A DNA stretch of 42,423 nucleotides, taken from assembly GCA_002717835.1 (NCBI GenBank), contig PBBV01000022.1, positions 1 through 42,423 on the forward strand, read 5' to 3'. Positions 1 through 8,327 of the stretch are shown in pieces; within the stretch, counting starts at the first letter, position 1; every line of letters starts with the position of its first letter. The DNA is from Methanobacteriota archaeon (lineage in GTDB: Archaea > Thermoplasmatota > Poseidoniia > Poseidoniales > Thalassarchaeaceae). The translations under genes and the position numbers were made by a program. The notes under the pieces are model-generated. The model was not told where the DNA came from. It did not search any database and saw nothing but the letters and a program-made list of their open reading frames with translations.

Positions 1-1497
1 CAACGCAGTCACGCTGAACAAGTAGATGTAGAATAGGCCGATCGCAATCACCGTGCCAAAAATAACCAGAAACGATTGACTCGACAGACGGAAAGAAAGG
101 AAACCTACCATATCGGTAAAAATCGCTATCAAGAGTGCGATTGAAGTGTACTTAGTACCACGGAATACAGCAGCCTTTCGGAGGTCTTGCTGGAGGTCTC
201 CTACAGACGAAACATGCTCTTCAGATTCAGATGCCAGGCGGTACTCTTCTCTTATTCTCTTAACCACATGAAGACCATAATCCACGCCTATCGCCAGAAG
301 CAAGACAGGTATCGAGTTCATCGCACCGTTGAATGTCATACGCACCCCCATCAGCGTCAAAACTCCTGCTGTGCCATAGGTGGCCCCAATTCCGAATACA
401 GTAAGGCCGAGCACATATCCCGTATCTCGCTTACTTCTGAACGAGAACCACAAGATAGTTCCCAAAATCAGCAATGAAGCCGAATTCAGGATCCCAAGCT
501 CCTTACCTAGATTTTCATTTTGTCCTAGCAAAAGTTGAGAATAGGAAAATACTGTAGACGCATCATCGCCCGTATCTTCTATCTTCATCTGGAGGGCACC
601 GGCCCAATTGTCCACATCCTCCTGAATATCTCCAATAGGCGCTCCATCGTGTCTCTCTGATTCTGTTGTTATTACGAAGCTGATGAGCACCGGTCCAGTT
701 GCTTCAATCAACTCTTCATGATCTACAGCTGGGACAGTACCTTTGAGAGCGGCGCTATAGTCCACATATTGCATTCCAGAAAGAATACCCAGTTTAACAA
801 GCGCCAAGTCTCTAGAAACGTTGAACGACTCATCATCCGATTGAATAGCACTTAACGACTGAGAAAATGATACGATCAATTGACTTATGTTTTCCCCACT
901 GGAAAGACGATCCACCCAAAGATCAGGATCCGATGGAACCCAAGATCTAAGAATGGAAGAATCGATTTCAATTGGAGACGGAATTGAGAACATTGCAACC
1001 TCAAGATTATCCAGAGCGATTTCACGTTCCTCATCATCGCTCGCCGCCCCCACCTCAACGAGAGCATTTTCGATTGGCTCAGACCAAACTCGAGCTGTGA
1101 TCGGATCGCTGTATAGTTCCCAACCTATCGCAATACTAGCAGGGCCGCTATTGGCTCTAGTGCCAAATAGAGGATATCCGTATTCTGAGAGATTTTGATC
1201 CTCTAGAAGAATTGCTTCCATTTCCGCAAGATGCATCCAATTTTCCGCATCTGAAAGTCCCCCGGAATCAATCCTTGCAATTATTCTTACAAAGTCCAGA
1301 CTTGCTTGATATTCCCCTTCGACTTCATCAAGTAGCCTTACAGTATCGTTGTCTGGGAAAAAGGCATCTTCAGAATTGTCAAATTCAAGGAACATAGCCA
1401 TAGAGCTTAGAGCAAGTGTGCAAACCAAGCCGATTGCCAATATCGTACGAGGCCTGTCTATGCAGATCGAGGTCATTCTGTCAAATGGGTTTTCCAT
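1..1497 (-). CDS. RND/MMPL-superfamily transporter (partial, C-terminus off the window)
   Basis: An open minus-strand frame runs from ATG at 1497 to the window edge (499 codons, no stop). I translated it by hand. Residues about 18-38 form a transmembrane helix, followed by a large Asp/Glu-rich extracytoplasmic domain (about 45-310). A cluster of hydrophobic helices then begins near residue 325 and includes the motif AIGVDYGLHVV near residue 400, typical of RND/MMPL/HpnN-like exporters, where the Asp lies in a proton- or lipid-relay helix. The second half of the duplicated RND fold is missing because of the window edge. The start lies 1 nt after the stop of the SDR39U1 gene (TGA-A-ATG), so it is the third gene of the photolyase operon. 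RND proteins of this branch often move lipids or hydrophobic compounds. Export of a lipid or pigment is an inference; the substrate cannot be read from sequence. Confidence 0.85.
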   Translation of the reverse strand, partial: MENPFDRMTSICIDRPRTILAIGLVCTLALSSMAMFLEFDNSEDAFFPDNDTVRLLDEVEGEYQASLDFVRIIARIDSGGLSDAENWMHLAEMEAILLEDQNLSEYGYPLFGTRANSGPASIAIGWELYSDPITARVWSEPIENALVEVGAASDDEEREIALDNLEVAMFSIPSPIEIDSSILRSWVPSDPDLWVDRLSSGENISQLIVSFSQSLSAIQSDDESFNVSRDLALVKLGILSGMQYVDYSAALKGTVPAVDHEELIEATGPVLISFVITTESERHDGAPIGDIQEDVDNWAGALQMKIEDTGDDASTVFSYSQLLLGQNENLGKELGILNSASLLILGTILWFSFRSKRDTGYVLGLTVFGIGATYGTAGVLTLMGVRMTFNGAMNSIPVLLLAIGVDYGLHVVKRIREEYRLASESEEHVSSVGDLQQDLRKAAVFRGTKYTSIALLIAIFTDMVGFLSFRLSSQSFLVIFGTVIAIGLFYIYLFSVTAL

Positions 1498-1498
1498 T

Positions 1499-2887
1499 TC
1501 ATGCCCACATCCCAAGGGTATCGCGTAATGCACTTTCGAGATCACTGTGTGTGAACTCGTACCCTTGCTCCTCGAGCCTTGAAGGAATAACATGTTGCCC
1601 TTTTGTTAGGAGATTGTCTCCCATTTCCCCAAAAAGAATCTTCACCACGAATGAAGGAAGAGGAGCGATTGCGAGTCTTCTGAGAACCCTACCAAGCGTT
1701 TTTGAAAACTCTCTCTGACTCACAGGATTCGGCGCTGTCAGGTTGTAAGCTCCGGACGCTGAAGAATCCATCAGTAATTCGTGCATTGAATATATTTGAT
1801 CGTCCATCGATATCCAAGGCATCCATTGTTTTCCTGTCGCAATAGGCCCCCCAGCATTCATTTTGAAAGGAAGAAGCATTTTCCCAAGGGCACCCCCAAT
1901 TCCGGAGAGAACGATTCCAGTTCGTAACCAGATGGTACGTATTCCAGACTCCTCTGCTGGTCGCGCGGATTCTTCCCACGCCGAACATACTTCAGCAAGA
2001 TAGCCAGTGCCTGGCTCTGACTTCTCCGTTAAACCCTGCTTGTCAGAGTGCCCATAGAATCCAACTGCACTGGCAACCATGAAAACTTCAGGCGGTTGCT
2101 TGAGATTCGCCAGAGTTTCTGCAAGAAGCGAGGTACTTTCTGTTCTGGAGGTCATAATTTTATTTTTTCTTTTGGCTGACCACCTACGATCACCAATCCC
2201 CTCGCCACCGAGGTGAATTACAGCATCGAAACCCTCAATCATACTGCTATCAATCACCCCTTTTTCAGGATCCCATTCAATCTCTGTGTTATCCTTCACT
2301 TTTCTTCTAACTAGGCGATAGACGTCATGACCACCAGTATCGAGAAAGGCGACAAGTTGAGTTCCGATAAGTCCGCTAGAGCCTGCGACCAATATCTTCT
2401 TCCTGTCCATTGATCTATATTTCTGGTGTCTTTTCATGTCTCTTTGAAGCCTTATCTCTCTGGCCTTGAACATTCTGTCAATTCTTTGAGTAACGAGGCG
2501 ACCACCCAGAACACGATCAACAATTTCCCCAAGAAATCCGAAAGGAACTTTATAATCCACTTTATCAGTTACCGTGGTGACTCCATTTTCTTCTTCAAAC
2601 AGATGCTCATGATCCCATTTCCAGAATGGGCCCTTGAGCATGGTTTCCCCGAAAGATCGCGGCGGGTCATATTTTGTGTGCTTGGCGTGCCAAGTCATTT
2701 TTGCTGGCCCCATCACGAATTTCATGACACGCTCGGATCCAACCTCAGGTATTTCCGGGTCAGCCCTCTTTTCTAGAACTAATTCCCAGGGAGGTGTCAG
2801 TCGGTGAAATGCTCCACGCCTCTTATGCCAATCAAATACTGTTTCTATGGGGGCTTCGGTTGACGTTTCATGAGTGTATGATGTCAT
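1499..2887 (-). CDS. SRPBCC domain fused to TIGR01777/SDR39U1-family NAD(P)-binding epimerase-like protein
   Basis: The product has 462 aa. Residues 1 to about 145 form an SRPBCC/START-like ligand-binding domain (starting MTSYTHETSTEAPIETVFDW). From about residue 165 an extended SDR Rossmann domain starts with KKILVAGSSGLIGTQL. The C-terminus matches the DUF1731 tail of TIGR01777 proteins (LGRVLRRLAIAPLPSFVVKI, then LLTKGQHVIPSRLEEQGY). I chose ATG 2887 because it overlaps the photolyase stop (TAATG) and starts a clean domain; a longer frame to 2923 only adds residues inside the photolyase gene. This family has no settled reaction. In many marine bacteria it is found beside photolyases and FAD oxidoreductases in light-induced clusters. 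The SRPBCC domain suggests a hydrophobic substrate. Family assignment is firm; function is inference. Confidence 0.9.
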   Translation of the reverse strand: MTSYTHETSTEAPIETVFDWHKRRGAFHRLTPPWELVLEKRADPEIPEVGSERVMKFVMGPAKMTWHAKHTKYDPPRSFGETMLKGPFWKWDHEHLFEEENGVTTVTDKVDYKVPFGFLGEIVDRVLGGRLVTQRIDRMFKAREIRLQRDMKRHQKYRSMDRKKILVAGSSGLIGTQLVAFLDTGGHDVYRLVRRKVKDNTEIEWDPEKGVIDSSMIEGFDAVIHLGGEGIGDRRWSAKRKNKIMTSRTESTSLLAETLANLKQPPEVFMVASAVGFYGHSDKQGLTEKSEPGTGYLAEVCSAWEESARPAEESGIRTIWLRTGIVLSGIGGALGKMLLPFKMNAGGPIATGKQWMPWISMDDQIYSMHELLMDSSASGAYNLTAPNPVSQREFSKTLGRVLRRLAIAPLPSFVVKILFGEMGDNLLTKGQHVIPSRLEEQGYEFTHSDLESALRDTLGMWA

Positions 2888-4437
2888 TATTTTCCACTCC
2901 GTGGAGTAGCACCAACAGACCATTGTTCGAGATATCCATCAAGCTTCAGCTTTCTTTTTGTATTGGAAGATGACATGTATCTCACACTGCCGAATACTGG
3001 CCTCTTCGGGCCCCATGGCCTGTCATGCCTCCCCATGACCCAGAAGATTCCTGTGTAACTGTTCGGATCTCTTCCATCTAGGGCCCACCGATCATTCAGT
3101 TTTATCATCCATTCAGCGGCTATTGCAGGAGAGGGTGCCCACTCGAGTATTCTCTTCCCCCACAGCATTCGAAGATAGTTGTGAATTAAGCCCTCTTCCT
3201 TGAGTTGCCTCTGAGCTGCATTCCATACCTCATCCTCTGTTTCAGCAGCCTCTATCTGGTCGAATGTGTAGGCTTCTGCCCTATCCTCTGCATGATCGTT
3301 GAGCGTAGCCTTGGCCCAATCTGGAATTGATTTGATTGAGTGATGGTCATCCCTGTGGAAGGCGAAGTTATAGCCGAGTTCTCTCCATGTTATTAGTTGA
3401 TCAACGAACGCTTCTGAACTGGCAGATAAGCCCCACCAACCTGCTCTCGATCCTCTTCCGGTGGTGTCCTCATCTAAATCAGCCGGAGTCCAACCCTCTC
3501 GTTCGAGAATAGCATAGAGTATCTCGTAAGAGGAAATGTAGCCAAAGTGAATCCAAGGCGATAGACCGCTTGCTGCACCGTCGTCAGTATCGTTCCTACC
3601 GACGTCGTATCGGTCTAATCGATTGATTAGGAATGAGTCAAGTACTCTCCGTGCCTCTGAGGATCCGCCTATTTTCGTGGGTATCGATTGGACCTCATGA
3701 TCTATGTCGAGTGGAGCCAAAGCTTTCCTCCCAATAGAACGACCTTGTGCAACCCTCCACATCCACTCCAGAGGGGTATGTTCGAAATCTACTTCTTCTA
3801 ATATCTCTGATAACTTTGCTGGGTCTACAGTTAGATCTGTTTCCACGCCCTCTAGCGGCATGGCTTTTGGAGACGATTCAAACGCCCTTAGTAGATTCTT
3901 TTGCATGTATCTTCGGAAGGAATGTGCTGTCGAAAACTCCTTTTCCGACATTTGCATTGGTAAAACACCAGTCGAGTCTACAGCCTCCAACCTCACTGAG
4001 GTTGTTTCTTCAGCCCGTTTCATGACCCAAAGGGGTAGGTAGGTTGGATAATCATCTATTACCATCGCGGCCGAGCGTTTTGAGACCCTGCGCAGCAATC
4101 CATCTCCGGGGTCCTTGTGATTTTCTACCCATGGCATGTAGCTTACAGGTAGATCATCGAAGACCGATATGTTCTCTACTAACCCTTGTACCATGAAAGT
4201 GACGACTCTTTCAGAGGTCCATCGATGACGGACAGATACGCCTTCCACTATCAAGAGAGGCTTGTTGATGCTAAGCGAAATTTCAACAGCGCGCTCCAGC
4301 GCTGCGTTGTACCTATATCTTCTTGTGGCAGTCATCCAGTAGACTACGAAATCACCAGACATGTTGACTGGAAGGTCCTTGAGCACCCTTATTCTGGGCT
4401 CTAGCCTCGAATCCTCGGATTTGAGTAAGCCTGCCAT
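2887..4437 (-). CDS. phr: Class II CPD photolyase (deoxyribodipyrimidine photo-lyase)
   Basis: This FAD enzyme uses near-UV/blue light to split cyclobutane pyrimidine dimers. The product has 516 aa, a normal length for class II. The N-terminal alpha/beta antenna domain contains GDFVVYWMTATRRYRYN, like the class II start 'VVYWM.RDQR'. The C-terminal FAD domain carries RAGWWGLSAS, ITWRELGYNFAF, LRMLWGKRILEW, the class II signature LDGRDPNSYTGIFW and RPVFGSVRYMSS. The open frame continues upstream to 4860, but that part is antisense to ribA and does not look like protein. ATG 4446 and ATG 4437 are both possible. The promoter (4462-4476) puts the expected transcription start at about 4437, so I prefer 4437 as a leaderless start. 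It is the first gene of the operon with the SRPBCC-SDR39U1 and RND genes. Confidence 0.95.
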   Translation of the reverse strand: MAGLLKSEDSRLEPRIRVLKDLPVNMSGDFVVYWMTATRRYRYNAALERAVEISLSINKPLLIVEGVSVRHRWTSERVVTFMVQGLVENISVFDDLPVSYMPWVENHKDPGDGLLRRVSKRSAAMVIDDYPTYLPLWVMKRAEETTSVRLEAVDSTGVLPMQMSEKEFSTAHSFRRYMQKNLLRAFESSPKAMPLEGVETDLTVDPAKLSEILEEVDFEHTPLEWMWRVAQGRSIGRKALAPLDIDHEVQSIPTKIGGSSEARRVLDSFLINRLDRYDVGRNDTDDGAASGLSPWIHFGYISSYEILYAILEREGWTPADLDEDTTGRGSRAGWWGLSASSEAFVDQLITWRELGYNFAFHRDDHHSIKSIPDWAKATLNDHAEDRAEAYTFDQIEAAETEDEVWNAAQRQLKEEGLIHNYLRMLWGKRILEWAPSPAIAAEWMIKLNDRWALDGRDPNSYTGIFWVMGRHDRPWGPKRPVFGSVRYMSSSNTKRKLKLDGYLEQWSVGATPRSGK

Positions 4438-4461
4438 GTGGGTCATTGTAAGAGTTTTCAG

Positions 4462-4476
4462 ATATGAACGACTGTT
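4462..4476 (-). promoter_or_regulatory. Photolyase promoter: AACAGT-CG-TTCATAT composite element
   Basis: On the minus strand AACAGT (4476-4471) is followed after 2 nt by the TATA-like TTCATAT (4468-4462). The last TATA base lies 25 nt before ATG 4437, which fits a leaderless archaeal transcript. The same composite occurs before ribA and crtB. Confidence 0.55.
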
Positions 4477-4490
4477 CTCAGAAAATGAAA

Positions 4491-4539
4491 ATTTCAAACA
4501 GTATTTCATAAGATAACTGCATGCCAGAGAGTTTGAAAT
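4491..4539. repeat. 9-bp inverted repeat flanking the ribA core promoter
   Basis: ATTTCAAAC (4491-4499) and GTTTGAAAT (4531-4539) are exact reverse complements separated by 31 nt. They enclose the TATA element and the expected transcription start of ribA. The right arm overlaps the start codon. It could be an operator pair or chance in an AT-rich stretch. Confidence 0.4.
4497..4511 (+). promoter_or_regulatory. ribA promoter: AACAGT-AT-TTCATAA composite element
   Basis: AACAGT (4497-4502), two bases, then TTCATAA (4505-4511), whose last base is 27 nt before the ribA ATG. It is back to back with the photolyase element in the 100-bp divergent region. Its hexamer and that of the photolyase promoter form an inverted pair 20 nt apart. 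Confidence 0.55.
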
Positions 4540-5164
4540 GACCATCCAAATTGACTCCAAGGAGAACAAAATAGCATCTGATGCGGAACTTCCCACTGAG
4601 TATGGGAATTTCCGAATAAGGGTGTTCGAAAGCCCCGATGGAAAGGAGCACGCCACATTGTACACAGGCGATTTTTCAAAGGACGATAATCCTCCTCTCG
4701 TAAGAATCCATTCAGAGTGCCTCACAGGCGACGCCTTTGGATCCTTGAAGTGTGATTGTGGCCCACAACTCGAAGCCTCCATGCAGCGAATCCAAGAAGA
4801 AGGCAAGGGAGCGATAGTGTATCTCCGCCAAGAAGGCCGGGGCATAGGACTGTATTCCAAAATACAAGCCTATGCACTGCAAGATCAGGGCCATGACACA
4901 CTGGATGCCAACCTCTTGCTGGGACTTCCAGCGGATGGCAGATCGTATGACGTTGCAGCAGAAATGCTCAAGGACATAGGCTTGACCAAGGTGCGACTGA
5001 TGACTAATAATCCCTTGAAAATCAAGGGCCTAGAGGAGCACGGCATCGAGGTGCTGGAGAGACTTCAGCATCAAAGCGGTATTGGGCCTGAAAACATGCA
5101 ATATCTTGCAACCAAGAGACGGCGAATGGGACATCTACTGAATATTGACCTCAAAACAGATTGA
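4538..5164 (+). CDS. ribA: GTP cyclohydrolase II (RibA)
   Basis: GTP cyclohydrolase II opens the imidazole ring of GTP, the first committed step of riboflavin/FAD synthesis. The 208-aa protein is the stand-alone GCH II domain with no DHBP synthase fused. It shows HSECLTGDAFGSLKCDCG with the three zinc cysteines, the active-site stretch YLRQEGRGIGL and the GTP-recognition motif NNPLKI near the C-terminus. Most archaea use GTP cyclohydrolase III (ArfA), so this bacterial-type enzyme suggests transfer. It is divergent from the photolyase and opens a long plus-strand gene series. Supply of flavin for the photolyase and the FAD enzymes nearby is an inference from this position and the shared promoter element. 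Confidence 0.95.
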   Translation: MTIQIDSKENKIASDAELPTEYGNFRIRVFESPDGKEHATLYTGDFSKDDNPPLVRIHSECLTGDAFGSLKCDCGPQLEASMQRIQEEGKGAIVYLRQEGRGIGLYSKIQAYALQDQGHDTLDANLLLGLPADGRSYDVAAEMLKDIGLTKVRLMTNNPLKIKGLEEHGIEVLERLQHQSGIGPENMQYLATKRRRMGHLLNIDLKTD

Positions 5165-5198
5165 ACATTTAATATCCACACTGCAGGGGCTTCAATAT

Positions 5199-5660
5199 AT
5201 GTCGTCTCTGATAGGCACAAATGCCCCCGAGTTTTCGCTGGACTCTAGTGAGGGAGACAAATTCGATTCAACAGAGATGAAGGGCCACTGGTATGTACTA
5301 TTTTTCTATGCAAAAGACGGTAGCCCGACATGCAAGAGAGGCTGCCTGAGCTTCAAAGAACAATACCATCTGTTTCGCTCGCTAGAACCTCCTGTTGAGA
5401 TTGTGGGTGTAAGCCAGGACACAGCAGAGGATCACAAACAATTCAAGGAAGAGCTTGAACTCCCGTTCAAGCTTCTCTCCGATGAGGATAGGGCAGTAGC
5501 AGATGCATTTGGCGTGCCCGTCCACCTTGGGAGATTCCCCGCAAAGTCCTCTTTCGTCATCGACCCCGAGGGGATCATCAGGCATGTTTACGATTGGCAA
5601 TTTAGACCGCGTCACCATGTAGCTAAGATTCTTGATGCGCTATCTTCAATTACGGAGTAA
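5199..5660 (+). CDS. Peroxiredoxin, PrxQ/BCP-like (AhpC/TSA family)
   Basis: This thiol peroxidase has 153 aa and the thioredoxin fold. It begins IGTNAPEFSLDSSEG, the usual N-terminal strand of BCP/PrxQ. The active site is FFYAKDGSPTCKRGC: the peroxidatic Cys is in SPTC, and a second Cys follows four residues later, one closer than the five-residue spacing usual in PrxQ. Downstream are VEIVGVSQDTAEDHKQF and KSSFVIDPEGIIRHVY, both typical. I chose ATG 5199 over an earlier in-frame ATG at 5145, which lies inside ribA. The gene is 34 nt after ribA and 5 nt before the TrmB-like gene, so all three are probably co-transcribed. It removes hydroperoxides, which fits the photooxidative theme. Confidence 0.93.
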   Translation: MSSLIGTNAPEFSLDSSEGDKFDSTEMKGHWYVLFFYAKDGSPTCKRGCLSFKEQYHLFRSLEPPVEIVGVSQDTAEDHKQFKEELELPFKLLSDEDRAVADAFGVPVHLGRFPAKSSFVIDPEGIIRHVYDWQFRPRHHVAKILDALSSITE

Positions 5661-5665
5661 TATAC

Positions 5666-7027
5666 ATGCAGTGGAGTCAGGTTCTATCAGACGCAGGACT
5701 ATCGGACAGGGAAGTAAATGCAGTCATGGTCCTGTCGAGCAAGCCAAGTCTGAAGGCTAGTGAACTCGCAAAGGAACTTGGTACGACCCGGTTGGATGCG
5801 TATAATTCCTTAGAGCGCCTGCAGTCTATCGGCTTGGTCAAAACAATTGCAGATAGACCAATGAGATTCTCTTGTCCACCGATTCATGATGCAGTTTCTC
5901 ATCTGATCAACATACGTAGTGAGCAGTTACAGAAAATACAGACAGGTTATGAGACTCTCAAATCTTCATCACCGACCCAAGATCAACCTCAGGATGATGA
6001 AGCAGATTCCACGAACCCCAAATTTGCGGTTCTCAAAGAGAGAACCCACATTATGAATAGAATAGACAAGATGGCCTCTGAAGCGAGCCAGGCTCTTACA
6101 TTGGTCCTCGGAAAATTCGGGATTCTTCATTTGTGCAGGGGTGCGGCGCTTGGGAGTGTAAACAACGCTGCAGAGAGGGGCATAGACGTTAGAGTGCTCG
6201 CACAACTAGACAGGAGAACCATACGCTTCTTTTCGCAACTGCATGATGATGTGGAAATCAGACACACCAAGGATTTAGAAGCACAAGGCGCAATCATGGA
6301 TTCCAGTGAGACGATTCAATATCTGAACATGGAAGAGAATCCAGTCGGAAGGGGCAAAAATGACGCCGCGTTGATCGTAGAATCAGAGCCATTTGGGATA
6401 TCTCAGAGAAATCTCGTGGACTCCATTTGGGATGATGCGATACCATTCGCTGCAGCTTCAAAGAGATTTACTGAAGACCGTATCGTCGACCCACTCAGGG
6501 TAACACTGGAGGGTGGCTCCTTCCTAGATCGTTTCAGAGAGGTTTTGGAAATAGAAGAAGATCTTCCAGAAGAGGATACGCCCTTCAATCCTGATGCATT
6601 CCTAGCATCAAGCGGTGAAATAAACAAAGCCAGAAGGAAGCTTTCAGCAGGCGGAGTTGAGGAGATGTCTTCATTCGGCATCAATTTAGCTGATATATTG
6701 AGGCAGGTAGGCACGAGAATTGGAGAAGAACTCGCATTTTCTTTGAGAACGATCGACGGCGATATTGAATTCCTCAATGAAATGATGGACTGGTGGGAGC
6801 ACGCTGGTTTGGGCGAATTATCCTACGGAATAGACCCAGAATTCCACATAAAAGCGATGCTCGTAGAAGATTCCGGGCCTCCTGATTCACTCCCACTCCA
6901 TTCGTTAGATGGAGGCATCATCGAAGGAGCTCTAAGCGCAAGATATCGAGGAAAAGATGGAGTGAATGTAAGGAGAGAACAAGATGTTGACGGTTCACTA
7001 ATCTACACCCTAGAGATGCTCGAATGA
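5666..7027 (+). CDS. TrmB-like transcriptional regulator
   Basis: The product has 453 aa. Residues about 1-80 form a winged-helix domain of the TrmB type (SDREVNAVMVLSSKPSLKAS, then ELAKELGTTRLDAYNSLERL, ending in a wing with IADRPMRFSCPP). A short coiled linker (about 85-120) leads into a PLD-like TrmB effector region (about 125-260) and a C-terminal domain I cannot assign. TrmB proteins in other archaea repress or activate sugar and redox genes; the ligand here is unknown. The gene has a GGAG ribosome site and lies between the peroxiredoxin and the ABC1 kinase. As the only regulator gene in this block it is the natural candidate to act on the shared AACAGT promoters. That role is an inference. 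Confidence 0.85.
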   Translation: MQWSQVLSDAGLSDREVNAVMVLSSKPSLKASELAKELGTTRLDAYNSLERLQSIGLVKTIADRPMRFSCPPIHDAVSHLINIRSEQLQKIQTGYETLKSSSPTQDQPQDDEADSTNPKFAVLKERTHIMNRIDKMASEASQALTLVLGKFGILHLCRGAALGSVNNAAERGIDVRVLAQLDRRTIRFFSQLHDDVEIRHTKDLEAQGAIMDSSETIQYLNMEENPVGRGKNDAALIVESEPFGISQRNLVDSIWDDAIPFAAASKRFTEDRIVDPLRVTLEGGSFLDRFREVLEIEEDLPEEDTPFNPDAFLASSGEINKARRKLSAGGVEEMSSFGINLADILRQVGTRIGEELAFSLRTIDGDIEFLNEMMDWWEHAGLGELSYGIDPEFHIKAMLVEDSGPPDSLPLHSLDGGIIEGALSARYRGKDGVNVRREQDVDGSLIYTLEMLE

Positions 7028-7050
7028 ATAGAATTGTGTTCGCGAGTAAG

Positions 7051-7065
7051 AACGGTCAATTATAG
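7051..7065 (+). promoter_or_regulatory. Weak variant of the composite promoter before the ABC1 kinase
   Basis: AACGGT (7051-7056), CA, then the TATA-like ATTATAG (7059-7065) has the spacing of the photolyase/ribA/crtB elements, with one mismatch in the hexamer and a different TATA. The last base is 24 nt before ATG 7089. It could be an internal promoter of the long plus-strand series. Confidence 0.3.
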
Positions 7066-7088
7066 CGTTAGTCACTTTGGGTGGCAAT

Positions 7089-8327
7089 ATGAGAGTACTG
7101 ACCTTTCTGAGGTTCATGCGACAGATTTTCAAATCTGGGCCAGCAGACCTAAATTGGATTCAATCTCAGGGACTTCTCGCAGTGAAATTGGCCCAAATAT
7201 TCGCCCTCAGGAGCGATCTCATCCCTGTCGATAAGTGCCGCCAACTTCAGCAACTGTACCAACACGCGGCAAGCATTCCTGCCGAGGATGTATTCGTCAG
7301 CATCGCCAAACGTGCCGAACCAGGATTCCTCGAAGCGTTCGAGGAAATCGATGAGATTCCTCTTGCAGCAGCATCAGTCGGTCAAGTTCACCGCGCCCGC
7401 CTAAAAGATGGCCGTGATGTTGTCATCAAGGTTATCAAGGCCCAAAATGAGAAGTCATTCAGGCGAGATGTCAAGAGAATGCGACGGTGGCTCAGAATAT
7501 GCCTCATCTTCATGCCAAAACTTAGGAAGGTTGGTAATCCAGTCGCGCTACTAAACCATGTTGCAGATTATACTACTAGGGAATTAGATCTGAGAAATGA
7601 GATTAAAGGTGCAAGGGAACTTGAGGAAATAAAAAATAGAGTAAATGCGGATTTTCCAATGGATCTGTTGAGATTCCCGGAATATCATGCTAATCTTTCA
7701 AACAAAGACATACTCGTTTCTGAGTTTATCAGGGGGGACTCACTTGAAGATGGGATTGAGAGTGGGACACTATCCTGGTCCACACTCCTTCAATTATTCA
7801 GGATACACGGTGCCTACCTTTTCGGCATCGGCACATTCCATGGAGATTTACATCCTGGAAATTGCATTATAGACGAAGAAGGTAGATTTGTTTTTATCGA
7901 TAACGGGGCGATATGCCATGCTCCTGTGCATGTGAATAGGTCCCTGTTCAAATTTTTCCAGCATTTGTCTGATCATAAATTCGATGAGGCGTTTAAGGCC
8001 TTGCTGGAGTTATCGGAGAGACCAACGGATGGACACAACACTAATCGCTACATGGAGAAAATGCATGATATATACCATGACTTTGAGATGAAAACCGTAG
8101 GAGAACAAAGTCTTACTAGAATCATGATGAAGACGGTAAGATGTGCTGTTGAGGAAGCAGGCGCAGAATTCGGCGAGGAAGCATTCCCAATAATTAGGGC
8201 CCTGATGTACCTAGACGGATTGGTAATCAGGACACATCCCAACGTGCGGCTAATCTCAGCGATGGGCCCATATCTAGATGAATTTAGGAATAATCTTCCC
8301 ATGGAGAACGAGGTGAATGCGGCATGA
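7089..8327 (+). CDS. ABC1/UbiB/AarF atypical protein kinase-like ATPase
   Basis: The product has 412 aa. It has the N-terminal family motif QSQGLLAVKLAQIFALRSDL (the KxGQ region), the Ala-rich loop AAASVGQVHRA that replaces the P-loop, the ATP-binding Lys in VVIKVIK, the catalytic stretch FHGDLHPGNCII and the metal site FIDNGA (usually DFG). The family supports quinone and isoprenoid-lipid metabolism; in plastids many ABC1K members act on prenylquinones and carotenoid metabolism under light stress. A TTG at 7077 is in frame, but ATG 7089 has GGTGG just upstream and is preferred. The stop overlaps pdxH (ATGA), so the two are translationally coupled. No C-terminal UbiB-type membrane hairpin is obvious. 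The target is unknown. Confidence 0.9.
   Translation: MRVLTFLRFMRQIFKSGPADLNWIQSQGLLAVKLAQIFALRSDLIPVDKCRQLQQLYQHAASIPAEDVFVSIAKRAEPGFLEAFEEIDEIPLAAASVGQVHRARLKDGRDVVIKVIKAQNEKSFRRDVKRMRRWLRICLIFMPKLRKVGNPVALLNHVADYTTRELDLRNEIKGARELEEIKNRVNADFPMDLLRFPEYHANLSNKDILVSEFIRGDSLEDGIESGTLSWSTLLQLFRIHGAYLFGIGTFHGDLHPGNCIIDEEGRFVFIDNGAICHAPVHVNRSLFKFFQHLSDHKFDEAFKALLELSERPTDGHNTNRYMEKMHDIYHDFEMKTVGEQSLTRIMMKTVRCAVEEAGAEFGEEAFPIIRALMYLDGLVIRTHPNVRLISAMGPYLDEFRNNLPMENEVNAA

Noticed and set aside
4438-4860. N-terminal extension of the photolyase frame (657 aa in total)
   Set aside because: The added 141 residues are antisense to ribA, are not protein-like, and the promoter lies inside this stretch.
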